From: Sedimenticola sp.
GTDB lineage: Bacteria > Pseudomonadota > Gammaproteobacteria > Chromatiales > Chromatiaceae
Direction of reading: 5' to 3'
Length of the DNA stretch: 11,880 nucleotides
NCBI GenBank assembly: GCA_026197195.1
Contig: JAPHUG010000089.1
Location: forward strand, 1 to 11,880
Shown one piece after another: positions 1 to 7,859 of this stretch. Within the stretch, counting starts at the first letter, position 1; each line of letters starts with the position of its first letter. Position numbers and translations under genes: made by a program. Under the pieces are notes generated by a model. It saw nothing but the letters and a program-made list of their open reading frames with translations. It ran no database searches and was not told the origin of the DNA.

Positions 1-70
1 TATCTCCTCTGGTTCTTACCCAGTCTTTGAGGTTGATTTCACTCTTGTTATTCATCTCTCCAGATGACAT
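1..70 (-). CDS. Start of an unidentified gene, cut by the window edge
   Basis: An open minus-strand frame starts just after the DUF6867 gene and runs off the window at base 1. Two in-frame ATG codons are possible, at 68-70 and at 53-55. The second gives MNNKSEINLKDWVRTRGD as the first 18 residues. A GGAGAG purine run lies directly in front of the second ATG, which is too close for a good ribosome site, while the first ATG has only a distant AAGG. An in-frame TAG lies a few codons further upstream, so the start must be one of these two. The visible part is hydrophilic and charged, with no signal peptide, so it does not look like a LivJ-type binding protein. I do not recognise the family. It has the same strand and is 93 bp from the previous stop, so it could be the last operon gene or a separate one. 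Confidence 0.5.
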   Translation of the reverse strand, partial: MSSGEMNNKSEINLKDWVRTRGD

Positions 71-129
71 CTGGATAGACCACTACCTTATTAATATGCA
101 GGTTTTGCACTATAGGCAGCATACAATCA

Positions 130-158
130 ACGAACGCATTGAGTGTAAACGCTTTCGT
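130..158 (-). terminator. Hairpin just after the liv operon, possible weak terminator
   Basis: Immediately downstream of the DUF6867 stop codon the two 10-base arms ACGAAAGCGT and ATGCGTTCGT (minus strand) can pair with one mismatch and one G-T pair around a 9-base loop. No run of T residues follows, so intrinsic termination would be weak. It may instead stabilise the 3' end of the operon transcript or mean nothing. Confidence 0.25.
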
Positions 159-162
159 CTGA

Positions 163-489
163 TTATTCACTAATCTCAGCCCAGCTAAACAAACTGGCCC
201 GTCGATAAAGCCAGGGATACTGACTGACCATCCGGTTAACCCGGGTTATTCTGAAAGCCAGCAGGCCGATCCCCGTGATAACTGCGGTATCGATCAGGTA
301 CCCGCTCAGTGAGGCCAATTCACCTTCAAATAAGGCGAATATAAGAAAACGGTCAGCTGCGCCGAGTAACATGCCGTAAGCAATCACATGCAAGACCGGC
401 CGCCAGGTAATAGCAATGGCTTGTCCCATCATGTAGGCCGCACCACCAAAAAGAATCAGGGTCAAACCAATAAATACAGGAATACTCAA
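163..489 (-). CDS. Small membrane protein of the liv operon, DUF6867-like
   Basis: The protein has 108 residues and about three hydrophobic segments (roughly residues 3-20, 30-52 and 62-80), followed by a basic, aromatic C-terminal tail, so it is an inner-membrane protein. It resembles the DUF6867 proteins that I recall lying beside branched-chain amino-acid ABC transporter genes; the function of that family is not known. The start is TTG at 487-489, which overlaps the livF stop codon as TTGA. A GGAGGG site lies 6 bases upstream, inside the end of livF. This arrangement indicates translational coupling to livF and so a role linked to the transporter, perhaps as an accessory membrane subunit; that last point is inference. 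No other in-frame start near the livF end fits better. Confidence 0.8.
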   Translation of the reverse strand: MSIPVFIGLTLILFGGAAYMMGQAIAITWRPVLHVIAYGMLLGAADRFLIFALFEGELASLSGYLIDTAVITGIGLLAFRITRVNRMVSQYPWLYRRASLFSWAEISE

Positions 490-1196
490 TGTCCACCCTC
501 CAGATAAGCGGCACGAACTTCGGGCCGTTCCAATAACTCTTTACTCTCGCCCGACATGGTGATCTCGCCATTCACCATTACATAACCACGGTGGGCCAGT
601 TTCAGTGCATGAAATGCGTTCTGCTCGACCAGCAGTACGGTCACCTTGTCTTCGCGATTGATCTCTTTGATCACTTCAAAAATCTGCTTAACCACCAGGG
701 GTGCCAAGCCCAATGATGGCTCATCCAGCAAGAGGAGCTTGGGCCGACTCATCATGGCCCGTGCAATGGCCAGCATCTGCTGTTCACCACCAGAGAGCGT
801 ACCGCCCCGTTGATTTGCACGTTTCTTCAGAATAGGGAACAGTGTGGTCACGCGTTCAAAATCCTGATCAAAGTACTTTTCATCTGAGACAATGGCACCC
901 ATCTGAAGGTTCTCCATTACCGTCATACGGGGGAAGATTCGCCGCCCTTCGGGTGACTGAGCCAACCCCATACGCATGATGGCATGGGTATCCACATGAG
1001 TAATATCTTGTCCCAGATAGTTAATCGTACCCTTGGCTGCACGGGGCTTGCCGCAGATAGTCATCAGCAGTGTGCTCTTGCCTGCGCCATTGGCACCGAT
1101 AAGCGTCACAATCTCCCCTGCATTGACGGAAAAATCGACACCTTTCAACGCTTCAATACTGCCGTAGAAGGTGTGTAATCCTGATATCTCTAGCAT
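486..1196 (-). CDS. livF: Branched-chain amino-acid ABC transporter ATPase LivF
   Basis: This is one of the two cytoplasmic ATPases that power the Liv-type importer, working as a pair with LivG under the LivH-LivM channel. With the start at 1196 the protein has 236 residues, close to the usual LivF length. Visible motifs are Walker A GANGAGKST (34-42), a Q-loop near Q80, signature LSGGE (134-138), Walker B ending LLLLDEP (154-160) with catalytic Glu159, and the switch His196. The frame is open 29 codons further upstream, but that stretch lies inside the end of livG. ATG at 1194-1196 begins the conserved MLEISGL sequence, has an AGAGGG ribosome site, and follows the livG TGA by one base, so I take it as the true start. 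It overlaps the next gene by 4 bases. Confidence 0.96.
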   Translation of the reverse strand: MLEISGLHTFYGSIEALKGVDFSVNAGEIVTLIGANGAGKSTLLMTICGKPRAAKGTINYLGQDITHVDTHAIMRMGLAQSPEGRRIFPRMTVMENLQMGAIVSDEKYFDQDFERVTTLFPILKKRANQRGGTLSGGEQQMLAIARAMMSRPKLLLLDEPSLGLAPLVVKQIFEVIKEINREDKVTVLLVEQNAFHALKLAHRGYVMVNGEITMSGESKELLERPEVRAAYLEGGH

Positions 1197-1197
1197 C

Positions 1198-2109
1198 TCA
1201 GACACCCTCTCTGTTTTCTGGATCAAAATCTTTTGCAATATCGGCGGCAACCTCAGGTGGTAATTCTTCGTCTTCATCTTCACCGAGATAGGCGCGAATC
1301 ACATTGGGGTCAGACCGCACATAGAGTGGCGTTCCATCTGAGATCTTGCTGCCATAATCGAGTACCACAACGTGATCAGAAATTTCCATTACCACTGACA
1401 TGTCATGCTCAATCAGCAATAAGCCAATATCGTGCTCATCTTTAATATAGATAAGCAGTTTGTTCAGCTCACTGGACTCTTTCGGATTCAGGCCTGCAGC
1501 AGGTTCGTCGAGACAGAGTATTGTGGGCTTGATACACATGGCCCTGGCAATTTCCAAACGACGTTGATCACCATAAGGCAGGTTACCGGCGTTGATATCC
1601 GCAAGATGGGTTAGATTGACTTTATCCAGCCAGTAGCGCGCCAGTTCTGCCGCCTCTTTCTCTTTCTTGCGATAACCGCCAAAACCAAACAGTCCGGTTA
1701 CGGTAAAGCCGGAGGCACGCATCAGTTCGTTATGCTGAGCAACAATCAGGTTTTCCAACACCGACATTTCAGAGAAAAGCCGGATGTTTTGAAAGGTACG
1801 GGCAACGTGCGCTTTTTGTGCAATACGGAAGCCATCCATGCGTTCCAGCAGGTACTCTTCACCCCGTGCGGTCAAAGTTAAACGACCCACTGTGGGTGTG
1901 TAGAACCCGGTAATGCAGTTAAACAGCGTGGTTTTACCCGCACCATTGGGTCCGATGATGGCGGTGATCTCCCCTTTGCCTGCTGAGAAGGAGACATCAT
2001 CAATCGCTACCAGTCCACCAAACCGCATGGTGAGATGTTCAACGGTCAGTAACGGATCTGCCCCGCTGGGTATAACCAGTTCAGGTGGTGTGGTTGAGAC
2101 TTTTTTCAT
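1198..2109 (-). CDS. livG: Branched-chain amino-acid ABC transporter ATPase LivG
   Basis: This is the second ATPase of the importer, partner of LivF. The 303 residues include Walker A GPNGAGKTT (53-61), a Q-loop in RTFQNIRLF (104-112), the LivG-type signature LPYGD (177-181) in place of LSGGQ, Walker B ILCLDEP (197-203) and switch His235. The ATPase core is complete. Compared with the usual LivG of about 255 residues, it has roughly 20 extra N-terminal residues and a C-terminal tail of about 27 residues, of which many are Asp or Glu (about 277-302). The ATG at 2107-2109 overlaps the livM stop codon as ATGA and has a near-perfect ribosome site, so translation is coupled to livM. Confidence 0.96.
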   Translation of the reverse strand: MKKVSTTPPELVIPSGADPLLTVEHLTMRFGGLVAIDDVSFSAGKGEITAIIGPNGAGKTTLFNCITGFYTPTVGRLTLTARGEEYLLERMDGFRIAQKAHVARTFQNIRLFSEMSVLENLIVAQHNELMRASGFTVTGLFGFGGYRKKEKEAAELARYWLDKVNLTHLADINAGNLPYGDQRRLEIARAMCIKPTILCLDEPAAGLNPKESSELNKLLIYIKDEHDIGLLLIEHDMSVVMEISDHVVVLDYGSKISDGTPLYVRSDPNVIRAYLGEDEDEELPPEVAADIAKDFDPENREGV

Positions 2110-3452
2110 TTCACACCTCCTTCCGTTGCCGCCTGTTTCATGGGAGGTGGTGCACCATCAGGATGCAGCTTGATGGTTGGTTCACGATGGGCCAGCAGAC
2201 CACGTGGTTTCCAGACCATAATGGCAACCATCAAACCACCAAAGGCCAACATGCGGAACTCTTCCAGACCACGGAACAGCTCGGTTCCACCAATCAATAA
2301 CACCGCAGCAATGGCGACACCAACCTGAGAACCCATGCCACCCAACACCACAATGGCCAGGATTACAGCGGATTCAATAAAGGTGAAACTCTCTGGACTG
2401 ATAAAGGCCTGACGGGTTGCAAAGAAGGAACCTGCAAAACCCGCAAACATGGCACCTAAAGCAAACGCCGTGAGTTTGGTATTGGTGGGATTGATTCCCA
2501 ATGAACGACAGGCGATCTCATCTTCGCGCAACGCTTCCCATGCCCGCCCGATGGGCATCTTACGAATACGTATCGTAAAGAAGTTGGTGAGCAGTGCGAG
2601 GATAAGGATCAGGTAGTAAAGGAAGATTAATCGATGCATGGTCGAGTAATCCAGATTAAAGAACTGGGCAAAGGTTTGTGAACCGTCTGACGCTGTACGC
2701 TTCAGTTCCAATCCGAAGAAACTGGGACGGGGAATTCCAGACAAGCCATCAGGCCCACCGGTGAACTCATACCAGTTAAGTAGAATGACCCGAATAATCT
2801 CACCAAAGCCCAGTGTCACAATGGCCAGATAGTCACCTCGCAATCGCAGAACCGGGAAACCCAGCAATACACCAAAGCCGGCAGCACAGAGCCCCGCTAA
2901 TGGCAGGCAGACCCAGAACGAAAGATCAAAATAGGCAGCGAACAGTGCGTAGGAGTAGGCTCCCACCGCATAGAAAGCCACATAACCCAGATCCAGCAGT
3001 CCGGCCAGTCCCACTACAATATTGAGCCCCCAGCCCAGCATGACATAGATGAGTACATAGGTCGCCACATCCACCACATAGCGATCAGCAAAGGGCATGA
3101 ACGGCAGCACCAAGGCAAAGCCTATGAAGATCGGCCCGCCAATGGTAGAGAATCGATTAACTATAATAGCTGACCGTTTCTCTTTTGCCTCAAGGTCAAC
3201 ATGAACCGGTGCCCGTGACGCTTTGCTTTCTCGTCTGAAGGCAAACAGCATTCTACCCACAAATACAGATGCCACAGCTACCAGCACCCAGACCCAGCGC
3301 GTAGCGATATCCATACCGGTTGGGGTATCAACAGTTTTGAAGCCAACCAGCACAATAGCCAGGCCCAGTGCGACCAGAGAGGCAATACCTGACTCTTTCA
3401 ATAGCGCTGTAAAATCAATACCGGAGGTGTTGTTATTGGATTGATTCATCAT
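2106..3452 (-). CDS. livM: Branched-chain amino-acid ABC transporter permease LivM
   Basis: This is one of the two membrane subunits that form the translocation channel with LivH. Of the 448 residues, about 1-100 form an N-terminal extension with two hydrophobic segments (near 23-38 and 52-70), like the LivM N-terminal domain (DUF3382) of enteric LivM. The BPD_transp_2 permease core follows, with the family motifs GLAGLLDLGYVAFYAVGAY (148-166), LRLRGDYLAIVTLGFGE (202-218) and TGGPDGLSGIP (231-241), and the cytoplasmic ATPase-contact loop IGRAWEALREDE (301-312). The C-terminal tail is Pro-rich. Two consecutive ATG codons begin the gene; the first (3450-3452) has AAGGTG upstream. It follows the livH stop by 2 bases and overlaps livG by 4. 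Confidence 0.95.
   Translation of the reverse strand: MMNQSNNNTSGIDFTALLKESGIASLVALGLAIVLVGFKTVDTPTGMDIATRWVWVLVAVASVFVGRMLFAFRRESKASRAPVHVDLEAKEKRSAIIVNRFSTIGGPIFIGFALVLPFMPFADRYVVDVATYVLIYVMLGWGLNIVVGLAGLLDLGYVAFYAVGAYSYALFAAYFDLSFWVCLPLAGLCAAGFGVLLGFPVLRLRGDYLAIVTLGFGEIIRVILLNWYEFTGGPDGLSGIPRPSFFGLELKRTASDGSQTFAQFFNLDYSTMHRLIFLYYLILILALLTNFFTIRIRKMPIGRAWEALREDEIACRSLGINPTNTKLTAFALGAMFAGFAGSFFATRQAFISPESFTFIESAVILAIVVLGGMGSQVGVAIAAVLLIGGTELFRGLEEFRMLAFGGLMVAIMVWKPRGLLAHREPTIKLHPDGAPPPMKQAATEGGVK
2114..2122 (-). promoter_or_regulatory. Strong ribosome binding site of livG
   Basis: AAGGAGGTG lies inside the last codons of livM, with its GGAGG core 6 bases before the livG ATG. It is almost fully complementary to the 16S rRNA 3' end. 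It fixes the livG start at 2109 despite the extra N-terminal residues relative to other LivG proteins. Confidence 0.8.
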
Positions 3453-3454
3453 GC

Positions 3455-4369
3455 TTACACCTTCTCGATTTCCGGTTTACCCAACAACCCGGTTGGTCTG
3501 AAGATCAGCACCAAAACCAGAATGGCGAAGGCAGCCACATCTTTATATTCAATACTAAAGTAGGCAGACCAGTAGGTTTCGATTAATCCTATCAGCAGGC
3601 CTCCCAGCATGGCTCCCGGCAACGATCCAATCCCACCGAGTACCGCAGCGGTAAAGGCCTTAACACCAGCGAGGAATCCGATATAGAAATCAATGACGCC
3701 GTAATAGAGTACAAACAACATGCCCGCCACGGCGGCCAGTGCGGCACCCATAACGAAGGTCAATGAGATGGTGCGATCTACATTGATACCTAACAAGGCA
3801 GACATGGTGCGGTCCTGTTCACAACCCCGTTGTGCTCGACCTAATGAGGTACGGGAGATGATCAATGCAAAGGCCGTCATGAGGATGATCGTCAGCAGAA
3901 CAATTACGATCTGCAGATAGCTGACGGTGATGGAGAAGGCACTCCCTTCAAGGAAGGTAAAACCACCTGAGATTACCGGCTGCATGGGTCTGACCCGGGC
4001 GCCTTGCAGAAGCTGTACATAGTTCTGCAGGAAGATCGACATACCAATTGCGGAGATGAGAGGAGCAAGGCGGAATGAACCACGCAACGGTCGATAGGCC
4101 AGTCGCTCAACAGTCCAGCCGTAGATGGAGGCAATGATCATTGATACCAGCAGCACGATAAGCAGTGCCAGGGGTATCCATGTGATACCGATAATGCCAA
4201 GGACTAAAAATGTGATCAACGATATAAAGGCACCGATCAAGAAGATATCGCCATGGGCGAAATTGATCATACCGATAATACCGTAGACCATGGTGTAACC
4301 AATGGCGATCAGTCCGTAAATCGAACCGAGCGTAACGCCGTTGATTAACTGCTGGATAAAATATTCCAT
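3455..4369 (-). CDS. livH: Branched-chain amino-acid ABC transporter permease LivH
   Basis: This is the other membrane subunit of the importer. The 304 residues match LivH in length and run from the N-terminal QQLINGVTLGSIYGLIAIGY through INFAHGDIFLIGAF (35-48), RGSFRLAPLISAIGMSIFLQ, the ATPase-contact loop RTSLGRAQRGCEQDRTMSAL with LLGINVDR, and the conserved GVKAFTAAVLGGIGSLPGA to a C-terminus RPTGLLGKPEIEKV close to that of enteric LivH. About eight hydrophobic segments are visible. The ATG at 4367-4369 has a GAGGAG site. It is the first liv gene. No livJ (binding protein) precedes it, unlike the usual order, and putA lies directly upstream on the same strand. Confidence 0.96.
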   Translation of the reverse strand: MEYFIQQLINGVTLGSIYGLIAIGYTMVYGIIGMINFAHGDIFLIGAFISLITFLVLGIIGITWIPLALLIVLLVSMIIASIYGWTVERLAYRPLRGSFRLAPLISAIGMSIFLQNYVQLLQGARVRPMQPVISGGFTFLEGSAFSITVSYLQIVIVLLTIILMTAFALIISRTSLGRAQRGCEQDRTMSALLGINVDRTISLTFVMGAALAAVAGMLFVLYYGVIDFYIGFLAGVKAFTAAVLGGIGSLPGAMLGGLLIGLIETYWSAYFSIEYKDVAAFAILVLVLIFRPTGLLGKPEIEKV

Positions 4370-4384
4370 GAGCTCCTCACCCGT

Positions 4385-4534
4385 CTATTTATTGTCATCG
4401 TACAGCTGCGGCACGCCCCATGATGGAAGGGATCGACGCTGCACGTGCTGTTGGCTTTTGGCCAAGCGGTCAATGACCGCATCATTGTTATCAGAGACAA
4501 TAATACCACTTGTCTCATAAATCCCTGCATCCGA
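4385..4534 (-). other. In-frame 49-codon open stretch after the putA stop codon
   Basis: Directly after the putA TGA the same frame stays open for 49 codons, beginning SDAGIYETSG and ending VPQLYDDNK, then stops at TAG 4385-4387, 15 bases before the livH start. Codons such as GCG GTC ATT GAC CGC read like ordinary coding sequence. There is no ATG, GTG or TTG near its beginning; the first TTG is at about residue 24. It could be the old C-terminus of PutA cut off by a nonsense mutation, a readthrough extension, the remnant of a lost gene, or chance: a random frame stays open this long about one time in ten. I do not recognise the sequence. Confidence 0.3.
4441..4480 (-). repeat. Three adjacent palindromes between putA and livH
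   Basis: Within 40 bases lie GCGGTC-ATT-GACCGC (4466-4480), TTGGC-CAAAA-GCCAA (4451-4465) and GCACGTGC (4441-4448), read on the minus strand. The first two abut each other and would form back-to-back RNA hairpins with loops of 3 and 5 bases. No T-run follows, so simple intrinsic termination is not indicated. They may act as an attenuator or RNA processing site that sets liv expression relative to putA; this is inference. Confidence 0.45.
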
Positions 4535-7500
4535 TCAACGGATCACGCTGTTCTCCAGTGATAGCAGCGTTGCATTACCACCAATAGCGGTGGTATTGGT
4601 TGTCCTTGTTCTTTCTGTGGCAAAGCGCAAAAGATAGTGCGGCCCGCCCGCCTTCGGTCCGGTCCCCGACAGGCCCAACCCACCAAAGGGTTGAACACCG
4701 ACGACCGCGCCGATTTGATTTCGATTGATGTAAACATTACCCACCCGTACCTTTTTATCAATAGTACGACTGGTGGTCTCATTACGGGAATGGATACCCA
4801 GGGTTAACCCATACCCGGACTGGTTGATTTGGTCAATCACCTCATTCAGTTTAGACGCTTGATAGCGAATCACGTGCAATACCGGACCGAAATGTTCTTT
4901 ACTCAGCTGATCCATGCGTTCAATTTCAAATGCAACCGGTGCCACGAAACAACCCGCTTCGGCGTTCAGGGGCAATGCACCCTCGGCTATCAGGGTCGCT
5001 GTCTCACGCATATGAGCAATATGACTCAGCAGTGACTCACGAGCCTGCTGATCAATCACTGGCCCTACATCGGTATCCAGCTCACAGGGGTTGCCCACCT
5101 TCAGTTCCGCCATTGCCCCTTTGAGCAGTTCGACGATGCGATCGGCCACATCGGCCTGTACAAACAGAACCCGAAGTGCAGAACAGCGTTGACCCGCACT
5201 GGCAAACGCAGAGGCGACAACATCCTTGATCACCTGCTCAGGCAGTGCCGTACTGTCGACAATCATGGCATTCTGACCACCCGTTTCGGCCACCAGCGTG
5301 GCAATCGCCCCATTGCGAGCGGCCAGTGAACGATTGATTCGTAGTGCGGTATCAGTGGAACCGGTAAAGGCCACGCCGGCTATGCGTTCATCGGACGTAA
5401 GCAGAGGGCCGATCTGACTGCCCAGGCCGGGCAACAGGTGGAGCACGGTTCCGGGTATACCTGCTTTATGGAACAACTCAACAGCACGGGCGGCAATCAG
5501 GCTGGTCTGCTCGGCCGGTTTGGCAATGACGCTGTTACCAGCAACCAGGGCCGCCATAATCTGACCGGTAAAGATGGCCAGCGGGAAGTTCCAGGGACTG
5601 ATACAGACAAAGACACCCTTGCCCTGCAGATAGAGTTCTTTCGACTCACCCGTCGGGCCATCCAGTTGTAATGCACCCGCAAAGGCATGACGCGCCTGAT
5701 GGGCATAGTATCGACAGAAGTCAACCGCCTCCCTCACTTCATCAATGGCATCCTGCAGGGTCTTGCCTGCCTCCAGATGACAGAGCGCTATCAGTTCCGA
5801 GCGGTGAATTTCAAGCAGATCGGCTGCCTTATCCAGCGCCGCAGCACGTTTTTCAACCGGGGTATCATTCCAGCCCGGGAAGGCCTCGGCGGCAGCGCTT
5901 ATGCTCTGCTCCACCAGTGCCTGATCGGCAAGATGGGTGGTACCTACATGCACCACATGATCAAACGGCGCATGTATCCGTTTTGTCTCGCCCCGTTGAT
6001 TCAATTCGCCATTGATCACTGGCCCCGCCAGCCAGGTATGGTTAAAGAACGCACTCACCTGCTCCCGCAAGGGTAACCAGTGGTTGTCAACATGGATATT
6101 GACACCCCGGGAGTTGATGCGTGATTCACCATAGATAGCAGGCGGTAGCGGGATACGATCATTAGCGAGAGTGGTGTACTGCTTTAGCTGGGTGACCGGA
6201 TGCTCAGTCAACGATTCAACTGGCGTTTTTTGATCAATCAAGCGATGAACAAAAGAGGAGTTGGCCCCATTTTCCAGTAATCGACGCACCAGGTAGGGCA
6301 ACAGATCCTTATGGCTGCCCACCGGGGCATAGATTCTTACGTGGGTATCATACCCTTCCATCACCGCATGATAGAGCGCATCACCCATGCCATGCAGGCG
6401 CTGAAACTCATACTCGTTATGGGTGGCCATACTCATCACGCTGGCAACAGTATGGGCATTGTGACTGGCGAACTGGGGATAGAGCAGCCCCTTGACGTGT
6501 TCACTGAGCAGAAAACGGGTACAGGCCAGATAAGAGACATCGGTGGCCTCTTTGCGGGTAAAGACCGGATAACTTTCAAGCCCCATCTGTTGTGCGTGTT
6601 TGATTTCGCTGTCCCAGTAAGCCCCTTTAACCAACCGCACTGGAATCAAGTCACCCTGTTGATTGGCCAGCGCCGCCAACCAGCAGAGTACCGGTAGTGC
6701 CCGCTTGGAATAGGCCTGGACCACTATGCCGAGATTGCCCCACCCCTGGGCTGCGCGGTCCCTGTAAAGTTTTTCAAACAGGGTCAGCGAGATCTCAAGC
6801 CGATCCGCCTCTTCTGCATCAATAGTGATGCCAACGTCGAGTTCACGTGCCCGCTCAATCAACGCCAGCATGCGATCACCCAGCTCACTCAACACACGCT
6901 GTTCCTGAGCCTTTTCGTAACGGGGATGCAGTGCTGAAAGTTTTATCGAGAGGGTGGGTCGGGGGGAGCTTTCAGAAAGTGAGTGATCCTGGCCTACCGC
7001 CTCTATCGCATTCAAATAGGCGGTGAAGTAGTGCTCTGCATCCGGTCGGGTCAGTGCCGCCTCACCCAGCATATCGTAAGAGTAGGTAAAACCTGCGGTG
7101 CGATTTTTCTGGCTGTTACCCAGTGCCTCGGTGATTGTCCGGCCCAGCACAAACTGTTTGCCCATGATCTTCATCGCCTGGTTCATGGCCTGGCGAACCA
7201 CAGGCTCACTCAGACGGTTGACCATTCGATTGATGATACTGGCAGGTTCATCATCAATGCGGGTATCCAGGGTAATCACTTTGCCCGTCAACAAGAGCCC
7301 CCAGGTCGAGGCATTGACCAGCAACGACTTGCTCTGCTTCAGATGTTTTTTCCAGTCGGCGATGGTGAGCTTGTCTTTAATCAGTGCATCAGCAGTTGCA
7401 CTGTCAGGAATTCGCATCAGCGCCTCGGCAAGACACATCAGCAACACCCCTTCCCGGGTGTCGAGGCTGTACTCCAGCAACAAAGCATCAATCATGTGTA

Positions 7501-7714
7501 TCGCATCATCCCTCGCCCGGACCGCCTTGACCAGATCCGTACAGGTTTGGGTGGTCTGCTTCAGCAGACTTGAGGAAGGGGTCGAGAGGGAGAGCAGTTG
7601 CTCCAGTAGGGTCGTTTCATCAACACAATACTGGGCGCTGATGGCCGAGCGTAAAGATGCCGGGTCCTGCTGGATTGTGGCAAGGTCTAAGGCGGAATTG
7701 GTATCAAACATCAC
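4535..7714 (-). CDS. putA: Bifunctional proline dehydrogenase / L-glutamate gamma-semialdehyde dehydrogenase PutA
   Basis: PutA oxidises proline to glutamate in two steps: an FAD-linked proline dehydrogenase passes electrons to the membrane quinone pool, and an NAD-linked aldehyde dehydrogenase finishes the reaction. The 1059 residues hold a helical N-terminal part (about 1-150), the proline dehydrogenase barrel (about 200-495) with DAEEADRLEISL (299-310), VKGAYWD (362-368), YPQFASHNAHT (412-422) and the substrate-binding RRLLE (477-481), and the dehydrogenase domain (about 575-1045) with SPWNFP (706-711), general base Glu810 in AETGGQ and catalytic Cys844 in GQRCSALR. There is no N-terminal ribbon-helix-helix domain and no extra C-terminal domain, so this is the short type A form and cannot repress its own gene as enteric PutA does. 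The start is GTG at 7712-7714 (GAGGGG 8 bases upstream) or the adjoining ATG at 7709-7711. Confidence 0.97.
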   Translation of the reverse strand: MMFDTNSALDLATIQQDPASLRSAISAQYCVDETTLLEQLLSLSTPSSSLLKQTTQTCTDLVKAVRARDDAIHMIDALLLEYSLDTREGVLLMCLAEALMRIPDSATADALIKDKLTIADWKKHLKQSKSLLVNASTWGLLLTGKVITLDTRIDDEPASIINRMVNRLSEPVVRQAMNQAMKIMGKQFVLGRTITEALGNSQKNRTAGFTYSYDMLGEAALTRPDAEHYFTAYLNAIEAVGQDHSLSESSPRPTLSIKLSALHPRYEKAQEQRVLSELGDRMLALIERARELDVGITIDAEEADRLEISLTLFEKLYRDRAAQGWGNLGIVVQAYSKRALPVLCWLAALANQQGDLIPVRLVKGAYWDSEIKHAQQMGLESYPVFTRKEATDVSYLACTRFLLSEHVKGLLYPQFASHNAHTVASVMSMATHNEYEFQRLHGMGDALYHAVMEGYDTHVRIYAPVGSHKDLLPYLVRRLLENGANSSFVHRLIDQKTPVESLTEHPVTQLKQYTTLANDRIPLPPAIYGESRINSRGVNIHVDNHWLPLREQVSAFFNHTWLAGPVINGELNQRGETKRIHAPFDHVVHVGTTHLADQALVEQSISAAAEAFPGWNDTPVEKRAAALDKAADLLEIHRSELIALCHLEAGKTLQDAIDEVREAVDFCRYYAHQARHAFAGALQLDGPTGESKELYLQGKGVFVCISPWNFPLAIFTGQIMAALVAGNSVIAKPAEQTSLIAARAVELFHKAGIPGTVLHLLPGLGSQIGPLLTSDERIAGVAFTGSTDTALRINRSLAARNGAIATLVAETGGQNAMIVDSTALPEQVIKDVVASAFASAGQRCSALRVLFVQADVADRIVELLKGAMAELKVGNPCELDTDVGPVIDQQARESLLSHIAHMRETATLIAEGALPLNAEAGCFVAPVAFEIERMDQLSKEHFGPVLHVIRYQASKLNEVIDQINQSGYGLTLGIHSRNETTSRTIDKKVRVGNVYINRNQIGAVVGVQPFGGLGLSGTGPKAGGPHYLLRFATERTRTTNTTAIGGNATLLSLENSVIR

Positions 7715-7831
7715 TCTTTCAACCCCTCACTCCTGAATGGTGGTACACAGGTCAAACTGACTAAACACCATCACAAAAATGTCACATGCCATTTTGCGAT
7801 GCGCCAGCCTACCGATGAGCATGGCTTGCTT

Positions 7832-7859
7832 CTTACAGAATGCTACGATTTTTTGTCAA
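7832..7859 (-). promoter_or_regulatory. Predicted putA promoter
   Basis: On the minus strand a consensus -35 TTGACA (7854-7859) is followed after 16 bases by TGTAAG (7832-7837), a 4-of-6 match to the -10 box. A start near 7825 would give a leader of about 110 bases before putA. The elements are interleaved with the 12-bp direct repeats, so binding to those repeats would directly affect this promoter. The -10 box is poor, so the true promoter may lie elsewhere in the region. Confidence 0.45.

Noticed and set aside
1197..1283. A 29-codon N-terminal extension of LivF
   Set aside because: It lies inside livG in another frame; the ATG at 1196 has a ribosome site and matches the family's N-terminus.
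4345..4530. A 61-codon minus-strand frame with an ATG in the putA-livH spacer
   Set aside because: It runs into livH in a different frame, uses many rare codons (AGA, ATA), has no ribosome site, and the product has no familiar pattern. The other frame through the spacer looks more coding-like.
6983..7736. Two long plus-strand open frames (196 and 212 codons) opposite putA
   Set aside because: They lie wholly antisense to the conserved N-terminal part of PutA, show no recognisable domain, and overlap each other in different frames; they are by-products of putA codon use.
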